From the NCBI GenBank assembly GCA_003233475.1, contig QILU01000193.1:1-10560 (forward strand): a DNA stretch of 10,560 nt, written 5' to 3'. The notes below the pieces were generated by a model. It had not been told where the DNA came from, did no database searches, and saw only the letters and a program-made list of their open reading frames with translations. Position numbers and translations under genes: made by a program. This DNA comes from Ahrensia sp. (lineage in GTDB: Bacteria; Pseudomonadota; Alphaproteobacteria; Rhizobiales; Rhizobiaceae). This document shows, piece by piece, positions 6,120 to 10,560 of this stretch; position 1 is the first letter of the stretch, and each line of letters begins with the position of its first letter.

Positions 6120-8399
6120 ATGGGAAATGACCTTTTGCCGCCTTCTGATTCGGGTAATGGATCGGGCGAAGATTCCGAACACGGAATTGAACCTGTAGAT
6201 TTGAAAGCAGCGCTTGAAGAGCGCTACCTGGCCTATGCGCTCTCCACCATAATGGGCCGCGCCTTGCCGGATGTTCGTGATGGCATGAAGCCTGTGCATC
6301 GGCGCATTTTGCACGCCATGCGCCTGTTGCGGTTGAACCCTGAACAGGGCTTTGCCAAATGCGCGCGCATTGTGGGCGATGTGATGGGTAAGTTTCACCC
6401 CCACGGGGATGCTTCCATTTATGATGCGCTGGTGCGGTTAAGCCAGTCATTTGCGGTGCGCTATCCGCTGGTGGACGGGCAGGGCAATTTTGGCAATATC
6501 GACGGGGATAACCCGGCCGCTATGCGTTACACCGAAGCGCGAATGACGGAAGCCGCAACTGCGTTGCTGGAAGGCATTACCGAAGACGCGGTGGATTTTC
6601 GCCTAACTTACAACGAAGAAGACGAAGAGCCAATTGTGTTGCCCTCGGCTTTCCCGAACCTGCTGGCCAATGGGGCTGCGGGAATTGCGGTGGGCATGGC
6701 AACCAATATTCCGCCGCACAATCTGGAAGAGTTGTGTGATGCGGCGCTGCACCTGATAAAATTCCCCAATGCCGGATTTGACAAGCTGTTGGAATTTGTT
6801 CCAGGCCCCGACTTTCCCACCGGCGGTGTGATCGTTGAGCCGAAGGAAAATATTCTCGAAGCCTATAAGACCGGAAAGGGCGGTTTTCGCGTTCGCGCCC
6901 GCTGGGAAAAAGAAGACACAGGCCACGGCACCTGGCAGATTGTCATCACCGAAATTCCCTATCAGGTGCAAAAATCCAAACTGATCGAAAAGACTGCGGA
7001 GCTGTTGCTCGCAAAACGCCTGCCCCTGCTGGCAGATATTCGCGATGAATCAGCCGAAGACATCCGCGTTGTGCTGGAACCAAAATCCCGTTCCGTCGAT
7101 CCGGAATTGTTGATGGAGCAAATGTTCAAGCTCACCGATCTTGAAAACCGTTTTCCCCTCAACATGAACGTGCTTTCCGGTGGCAAGGTTCCTAAGGTCA
7201 TGTCCATTCGCGATGTATTGCGGGAATGGTTGGATCACCGCAAGGTGGTGTTGATCCGCCGAAACAAAAACCGGCTGGGGCAAATTGAAAAACGGTTGGA
7301 AATCCTCGGCGGGTATCTTGTTGCATTTTTGAACATCGACGAAGTGATCCGCATTATTCGCCGTGAGGATAAGCCCAAGCCCGCATTAATTGCCCGGTTC
7401 GAAATCACCGATGTTCAGGCCGAAGCCATTTTGAATTTACGCTTGCGGGCTTTGCACAAGCTGGAAGAAATCGAAATCCGCAAGGAGTTCGATGATCTGA
7501 GCGAAGAAAAAGCCAGCATTGAATCCCTGCTCGTCAGCGAAGAGCAACAGTGGAAAACCATCACCTGGGAAATTTCCAACATCAGGAAAAAATTCGGCAA
7601 GGACACCGAAATTGGTGCCCGCCGTTCCACCTTTGGCGAAGCCGGGGAAATAGATATGGAAGCCGTCGCGGCCGCCATGATCGAGAAAGAACCCATCACC
7701 GTGGTGGTTTCGGAAAAAGGCTGGATACGGGCCCTGCGCGGCCATGCGCCAGATTTTGGAGTCCTGACCTTCAAAGAAGGTGATCGCCTCAAAACCGCGT
7801 TTCATGCGGAGACAACTGACAAAATTTTGATGTTCACCACGGCGGGTAAATTCTACACCCTGCCAGGCGATAAATTGCCCGGCGGTCGCGGCCATGGGGA
7901 GCCCATTCGTATTATTGTCGATATGGAAAATGACGCCGATATTGTGAATGTGTTTGTCCATAAGTCAGGCCGCAAGCGCCTGCTGGCGAGTACCCTGGGC
8001 AATGGTTTTGTGGTGGGTGAAGAGGATGTCATCGCCAACACCCGCAAGGGAAAACAAGTGTTGAATGTCAAACCTCCGGTGGAGGCCCGTGTCTGTTCGC
8101 CCGTTGAAGGAGAGCCGGATAGAATAGCGGTTGTGGGCGAGAATAGAAAAATGCTGATTTTCGATTTTGATCAGGTTCCTGAAATGACCCGGGGCAAGGG
8201 CGTGCGCCTGCAAAAATATAAGGACGGGGGCATTAAGGACGCGAAAGTGTTCGCAGCCACCGATGGTTTATCGTGGAGCGACAGCGCCGGGCGAACCCAT
8301 TCCAGAGAAGTGAACGAGTTGAGCGAATATTTCGGCGAACGCGCCCAGGCCGGCCGCATAGTGCCAAAAGGTTTTCCAAGGAATGGCAGGTTTGGTTAG
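6120..8399 (+). CDS. parC: DNA topoisomerase IV subunit A
   Basis: ParC is the DNA-cleaving subunit of topoisomerase IV; with ParE it decatenates daughter chromosomes using ATP. The 759-residue length fits alphaproteobacterial ParC and is shorter than most GyrA. The N-terminal breakage-reunion domain covers about residues 25-500, with [24 protein letters not shown] (about 39-62), the helix-turn-helix HPHGD at 93-97, and catalytic Tyr137 preceded by Arg136 in [12 protein letters not shown]. The C-terminal beta-pinwheel begins near residue 526. It lacks the GyrA-box QRRGGKG and has only a degenerate RGKG at 691-694, which favours ParC over GyrA. The quinolone-resistance position equal to GyrA Ser83 is Ala98; Asp102 keeps the acidic residue. 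The start has a modest GGGAA upstream. The gene converges on the XRE regulator with a 34-bp gap. The partner parE is not in the window. Confidence 0.96.
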   Translation: MGNDLLPPSDSGNGSGEDSEHGIEPVDLKAALEERYLAYALSTIMGRALPDVRDGMKPVHRRILHAMRLLRLNPEQGFAKCARIVGDVMGKFHPHGDASIYDALVRLSQSFAVRYPLVDGQGNFGNIDGDNPAAMRYTEARMTEAATALLEGITEDAVDFRLTYNEEDEEPIVLPSAFPNLLANGAAGIAVGMATNIPPHNLEELCDAALHLIKFPNAGFDKLLEFVPGPDFPTGGVIVEPKENILEAYKTGKGGFRVRARWEKEDTGHGTWQIVITEIPYQVQKSKLIEKTAELLLAKRLPLLADIRDESAEDIRVVLEPKSRSVDPELLMEQMFKLTDLENRFPLNMNVLSGGKVPKVMSIRDVLREWLDHRKVVLIRRNKNRLGQIEKRLEILGGYLVAFLNIDEVIRIIRREDKPKPALIARFEITDVQAEAILNLRLRALHKLEEIEIRKEFDDLSEEKASIESLLVSEEQQWKTITWEISNIRKKFGKDTEIGARRSTFGEAGEIDMEAVAAAMIEKEPITVVVSEKGWIRALRGHAPDFGVLTFKEGDRLKTAFHAETTDKILMFTTAGKFYTLPGDKLPGGRGHGEPIRIIVDMENDADIVNVFVHKSGRKRLLASTLGNGFVVGEEDVIANTRKGKQVLNVKPPVEARVCSPVEGEPDRIAVVGENRKMLIFDFDQVPEMTRGKGVRLQKYKDGGIKDAKVFAATDGLSWSDSAGRTHSREVNELSEYFGERAQAGRIVPKGFPRNGRFG

Positions 8400-8433
8400 G
8401 GCCCTGACTCAGGGGCGAAATTTCAAAGTTGGA

Positions 8434-9219
8434 TCAATTGGATTGTTCAAAGTATGCTTTGGACACTTCATCCAACGGAAACATCAGTTCAACTTTCAAA
8501 TCATCAAGTATGACGTCTTGAACCGAGCCAAAACTGGCAATGGTGGAAAACACTGAGATGGTCTGGTCGCCTATCCTGAAACGGGTGGCAATAACCGCCT
8601 GGCTTCGGTCAATTTCCATACCCGTGCTGTGACGCGAATAATGTTTTTCCAGTTGTCGAACCATATCTTCAACCGCCGTATCATAGCCGGCGTCGTGCAT
8701 TTCCGTTTGCGCTCGGGCGAGAAACAGGCCCACCGTCTCCTGCCAGTTTGCTATCGAAGATTGCTGCGGCGATTGCCCGCAAAGTGCCTCCAGTAGATTA
8801 GTATAACCGCCAAAACCACTATCAACGAGAAATTTCATCGCTGCGCCATTGCCGGTTTTGATGTTCCACAAACGATCCAGCCCGATTGCGGGATAAGGCA
8901 TGTGATTATCCAGCATCATACTGATCGCCTGGTTAATTGGTGCAAGATCAACATCGCGGGCGTTACGGGTCAGATAAGCAGGAGAAAATCCGGCCAGTAA
9001 TAACGCCCGGTTGATTTCCGCCTTGGGCATGGTCAGGCAATCTGCCAGCTTGAGCACCATCTCCCGGCTGGGCCGTGCTCGCCCGGTTTCCAAAAAACTC
9101 ACATGACGCGGCGATACATCAGCAACAAGGCCAAAGGACAATTGGCTGAATCGACGCTTTTTCCGCCAGTTGCAGAGCAGATCGCCATAGGTCGAGGTTG
9201 AGAGTTGGCTCTGGATCAT
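8434..9219 (-). CDS. XRE-family transcriptional regulator with MmyB-like ligand-binding domain
   Basis: This is a 261-residue cytoplasmic DNA-binding regulator. The N-terminal XRE/Cro-type helix-turn-helix covers about residues 11-66: the first helix has LLCNWRKKRRFSQLSF, and the recognition part is VSPRHVSFLETGRARPSREMV, a wording very characteristic of this family. After a linker (LLLAGFSPAYLTRN, about 73-86) comes the MmyB-like PAS-type domain (about 97-257), beginning INQAISMMLDNHMPYPAIGLDRLWNI with the usual Y-P-A and D-R-x-W-N pattern. In the family this domain binds small hydrophobic ligands such as fatty acids, but the effector here is unknown. AGGGTGG sits four bases before the ATG. 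The gene is divergent from a small membrane protein across 115 bp that contains a palindrome. Control of itself and of that neighbour is inferred. Confidence 0.9.
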   Translation of the reverse strand: MIQSQLSTSTYGDLLCNWRKKRRFSQLSFGLVADVSPRHVSFLETGRARPSREMVLKLADCLTMPKAEINRALLLAGFSPAYLTRNARDVDLAPINQAISMMLDNHMPYPAIGLDRLWNIKTGNGAAMKFLVDSGFGGYTNLLEALCGQSPQQSSIANWQETVGLFLARAQTEMHDAGYDTAVEDMVRQLEKHYSRHSTGMEIDRSQAVIATRFRIGDQTISVFSTIASFGSVQDVILDDLKVELMFPLDEVSKAYFEQSN

Positions 9220-9250
9220 CGAACCACCCTAACATATTCTCGATAGATTT

Positions 9251-9271
9251 CACTTACCCCACAGGTAATTG
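9251..9271. promoter_or_regulatory. Palindromic candidate operator between the XRE regulator and the membrane protein
   Basis: TTACC (9254-9258) and GGTAA (9264-9268) flank a five-base spacer. The symmetry extends to CACTTACC/GGTAATTG (9251-9258 and 9264-9271) with one mismatch per half. It lies in the 115-bp divergent region and overlaps the proposed -35 box of the rightward gene, a suitable place for an XRE-type dimer to bind. Binding itself is inferred. Confidence 0.4.
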
Positions 9272-9297
9272 TTTTGATGAAGCCAATTGCCTATCAG
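9269..9297 (+). promoter_or_regulatory. Weak candidate promoter for the small membrane protein
   Basis: TTGTTT (9269-9274) and TATCAG (9292-9297) are separated by 17 bp. Both boxes are only partial matches to consensus. The position, directly abutting the palindrome and about 38 bases before the chosen ATG, makes it plausible as a regulated promoter. Confidence 0.3.
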
Positions 9298-9334
9298 ACT
9301 CGCAAATATTGATCTCAAAATGGAAAGAACCACC

Positions 9335-9766
9335 ATGACCCCTGATACAGCCGCCAAACTGATGAAAATCGTCGCCTGGGCATTCCTCGCATTTGCCTTT
9401 GTCTGGGGTCTCGCCCCTTATACCGCCATTAACGAACCCGCTCGCCTGCTGATTGATTTACTCGACTGGCCGCCGGGAGATGCCAGCCCCGTTCTCTCCC
9501 GTTCGCAAATGTGGCTGTCATCGATTGGTGCCGGACTGGTTGTGGCAATTTCCATCATGCTGCTGGGCATTGTGGTTCCGGCGATAAGAAGATCGGATAG
9601 GAATGTCGTTCGCGTCACTCTTTGGGCTTTTATCGGTTGGTTTGTTGTAGACGGAGTTGGCTCTGTCGCGTCAGGCGTGCCTTCGAACGTTTTTTTCAAC
9701 AGCTTTCTTTTGGCAGGAGTTTTGATCCCGCTGTTGATGTTGCGCTATGAAAATGAACCCGGTTGA
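9335..9766 (+). CDS. Small four-helix membrane protein of unknown function
   Basis: I do not recognise the family. The 143-residue protein has four probable transmembrane segments at about 11-28 (IVAWAFLAFAFVWGLAPY), 58-82, 91-113 and 118-136. The soluble loops are short: an acidic loop ARLLIDLLDWPPGDASP between the first two helices and RRSDRN between the second and third. There are no cysteines, metal-binding clusters or transporter motifs. In-frame ATGs also occur at 9287 and 9320. The one at 9335 is chosen because GGAAAG lies upstream at a workable spacing and the added residues of the longer forms look unlike a protein N-terminus; the choice is moderately sure. The gene diverges from the XRE regulator, which probably controls it. 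A 10-bp inverted repeat begins five bases after its stop codon. Confidence 0.75.
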   Translation: MTPDTAAKLMKIVAWAFLAFAFVWGLAPYTAINEPARLLIDLLDWPPGDASPVLSRSQMWLSSIGAGLVVAISIMLLGIVVPAIRRSDRNVVRVTLWAFIGWFVVDGVGSVASGVPSNVFFNSFLLAGVLIPLLMLRYENEPG

Positions 9767-9770
9767 AGGG

Positions 9771-9822
9771 AGGAGAGCAAGCAAAGTAAGTGCAGTCAAA
9801 CCGCAAAACACATTGCTCTCCT
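9771..9822 (+). repeat. Perfect 10-bp inverted repeat after the membrane-protein gene
   Basis: AGGAGAGCAA (9771-9780) and TTGCTCTCCT (9813-9822) are perfectly complementary and enclose a 32-base, A-rich loop. The element starts four bases after the stop codon at 9764-9766 and ends before the promoter of the RDD gene. No T run follows, so it is not a classical intrinsic terminator. It may form an mRNA 3' stem that stabilises or attenuates the transcript. Confidence 0.55.
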
Positions 9823-9844
9823 GCAAACCCACAATCCAACCTCC

Positions 9845-9873
9845 TTGAAAACGGCCATTTCTCACCCTATATT
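9845..9873 (+). promoter_or_regulatory. Near-consensus sigma70 promoter of the RDD protein gene
   Basis: TTGAAA (9845-9850) and TATATT (9868-9873) are separated by exactly 17 bp, and each box matches consensus at five of six positions. Transcription should start near 9880, giving a leader of about 18 bases that holds the ribosome binding site. It lies downstream of the longer in-frame start at 9790 and so supports the ATG at 9898. Confidence 0.65.
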
Positions 9874-9883
9874 GTGCCGAACA

Positions 9884-9890
9884 GAGAGGG
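9884..9890 (+). promoter_or_regulatory. Strong ribosome binding site deciding the RDD protein start
   Basis: GAGAGGG is followed by a seven-base spacer and the ATG at 9898. Together with the promoter just upstream it excludes the longer frame beginning at 9790, whose first 36 codons look non-coding. Confidence 0.7.
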
Positions 9891-9897
9891 TTGTCTC

Positions 9898-10353
9898 ATG
9901 AACGAATTCACCATTGATAATGAAACCGGGACGCGGCTGACAAGCGCTGAAGAGCTTGATGGAGTTCGTACCGCCCGGGTTGTTTCTTTCTTTATAGACT
10001 ATCTGATTGTCGGGCTGCTGTGCATTCCATTTGCTGTTATTATCGCGATACTTGGGGTTCTTACCCTTGGCCTCGCCTGGGGGCTTTTTGCTTTTCTTCC
10101 CGGAATAGTCGCCATGATTTACCTCGCCGTCACCATGGGCGGCCCGAACCAGGCAACCATCGGTATGCAGTTCATGGGGGTTCGGATTAAAAAGCTTAAC
10201 GGCACCAGGGTTGATCCGTTCCTGGCAGTGCTACACGGGATTCTATTTTGGGTAATCAATTTTACCGTGTTCATGCTGGCCATCTCGTTCTTTTCCTCAA
10301 AGAAGCGATTGGCGCAGGACATTTTGCTGGGGACATATGTAGGCCGGGAATAA
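9898..10353 (+). CDS. RDD family integral membrane protein
   Basis: This 151-residue protein has the RDD layout. Arg27 and Asp34 (RTARVVSFFIDYLIVG) lie at the start of the first hydrophobic segment (about 28-56), a second segment spans about 60-80, and GGPNQATIGMQFMGVRIKKLNG (about 81-102) is the usual T-x-G-M-x-x-x-G-x-R-I loop. A third segment covers about 108-132, and KKRLAQDILLGTYVG (135-149) supplies the last conserved Asp141 before a D-x-L-x-G-T ending. RDD proteins are inner-membrane proteins; some have been linked to ion transport, but most, including this one, have no assigned role. The start is decided by a strong ribosome binding site and a promoter immediately upstream, so the gene is probably transcribed independently of the preceding membrane-protein gene. 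Confidence 0.9.
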   Translation: MNEFTIDNETGTRLTSAEELDGVRTARVVSFFIDYLIVGLLCIPFAVIIAILGVLTLGLAWGLFAFLPGIVAMIYLAVTMGGPNQATIGMQFMGVRIKKLNGTRVDPFLAVLHGILFWVINFTVFMLAISFFSSKKRLAQDILLGTYVGRE

Positions 10354-10394
10354 CCTGTCAACAGGATTTGGTGGGATTAGCCGAAATATTTGAA

Positions 10395-10422
10395 TTGCCG
10401 CGCGCCACCAAATTCTTGTAAA
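10395..10422 (+). promoter_or_regulatory. Weak candidate promoter for the transporter gene
   Basis: TTGCCG (10395-10400) and TGTAAA (10417-10422) are separated by 16 bp. Each box matches consensus at four of six positions. It would leave a leader of roughly 40 bases before the ATG at 10472, containing a short GGCGC-ATG-GCGCC hairpin at 10440-10452. Confidence 0.25.
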
Positions 10423-10471
10423 CTCATCCAAATTCAACTGGCGCATGGCGCCTTAAATTCTATGAGCGGCC

Positions 10472-10560
10472 ATGGAAAATATCCATATGTGGCTGACCTT
10501 CGGGGTCATTATTTGCACCATTCTGGCGTATGCCAGCGAGCGATGGTCGATTGAGGGTGT
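10472..10560 (+). CDS. N-terminal fragment of a probable SLC13-type (DASS) permease, cut by the window end
   Basis: Only 29 complete codons lie in the window and the frame is open at the end. The protein begins MENIHMWLTF, followed by the hydrophobic run GVIICTILAYAS and then ERWSIEG. A short start, one membrane helix with W-L-T-F at its head, and an Y-A-x-E-R ending just before a polar turn resemble the N-terminus of SLC13/DASS-type anion permeases, some of which carry TrkA-C domains. The assignment rests on this short stretch and is tentative. The ATG at 10487 (Met6) is an alternative start. The ribosome binding site is weak (GAG in GAGCGGCC just upstream). It follows the RDD gene on the same strand after 118 bp. 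Confidence 0.5.
   Translation, partial: MENIHMWLTFGVIICTILAYASERWSIEG

Noticed and set aside
5842..6450. A 202-codon minus-strand reading frame spanning the parC start and the divergent intergenic region
   Set aside because: It overlaps both the signal-peptide end of the secreted-protein gene and the conserved breakage domain of ParC, has a His/Trp/Arg-rich composition unlike a real protein, and has no ribosome binding site.
7437..7961. A 174-codon minus-strand reading frame inside parC
   Set aside because: It lies wholly opposite conserved ParC sequence, matches no family, and reflects the codon bias of parC read on the other strand.
8402..8414. Palindrome CCCTGACTCAGGG between the convergent parC and XRE genes as a terminator
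   Set aside because: The centre is too tight for a stable RNA hairpin beyond four or five pairs, and no T run follows on either strand.
9790..9897. A 36-codon N-terminal extension of the RDD protein
   Set aside because: A near-consensus promoter and a strong ribosome binding site lie inside it, directly before the ATG at 9898, and the extension has no similarity to RDD proteins.
10354..10365. CCTGT-CA-ACAGG hairpin right after the RDD stop codon
   Set aside because: A five-bp stem with a two-base loop and no T run is too weak to call a terminator.

Overview
The window looks like ordinary chromosome from an alphaproteobacterium of intermediate GC. The assignment rests on two long core genes: an aspartyl-tRNA synthetase whose wording matches alphaproteobacterial AspRS (for example the extra residue in the stretch [13 protein letters not shown]), and a ParC of alphaproteobacterial type. 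I cannot fix the genus. No CRISPR array, tRNA, rRNA, phage gene or insertion sequence is visible. No gap without a gene exceeds 300 bases; the longest are about 174 bp (2505-2678), 163 bp (5957-6119) and 131 bp (9767-9897).

Layout. aspS (58-1842, +) ends at a strong bidirectional terminator (1881-1919). It converges on a minus-strand block that reads leftward: a secreted 492-residue protein (5956-4478), a secreted 395-residue protein of the same family (4445-3258), an O6-alkylguanine-DNA alkyltransferase (3146-2679) and an SRPBCC/polyketide-cyclase-like protein (2504-1941). The two secreted proteins are 32 bp apart, share the same C-terminal module, and are the least explained part of the window. 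parC (6120-8399, +) diverges from them across a 163-bp region that carries a perfect 9-bp inverted repeat.

Right side. parC converges on an XRE-family regulator with a MmyB-type ligand-binding domain (9219-8434, -). The regulator diverges from a small four-helix membrane protein (9335-9766, +) across a 115-bp region with a palindrome. An RDD-family membrane protein (9898-10353, +) follows, with its own near-consensus sigma70 promoter and a strong ribosome binding site. The window ends in the first 29 codons of a probable SLC13-type transporter (10472 onward).

How the genes relate. Translation (aspS), chromosome decatenation (parC) and DNA repair (alkyltransferase) are housekeeping functions with no visible functional link. 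The two secreted paralogues probably form an operon and act together in the periplasm. The XRE regulator probably controls itself and the divergent membrane protein. I see no clear new multi-gene system. The best candidates for undescribed biology are the secreted paralogue pair and the regulator/membrane-protein pair.
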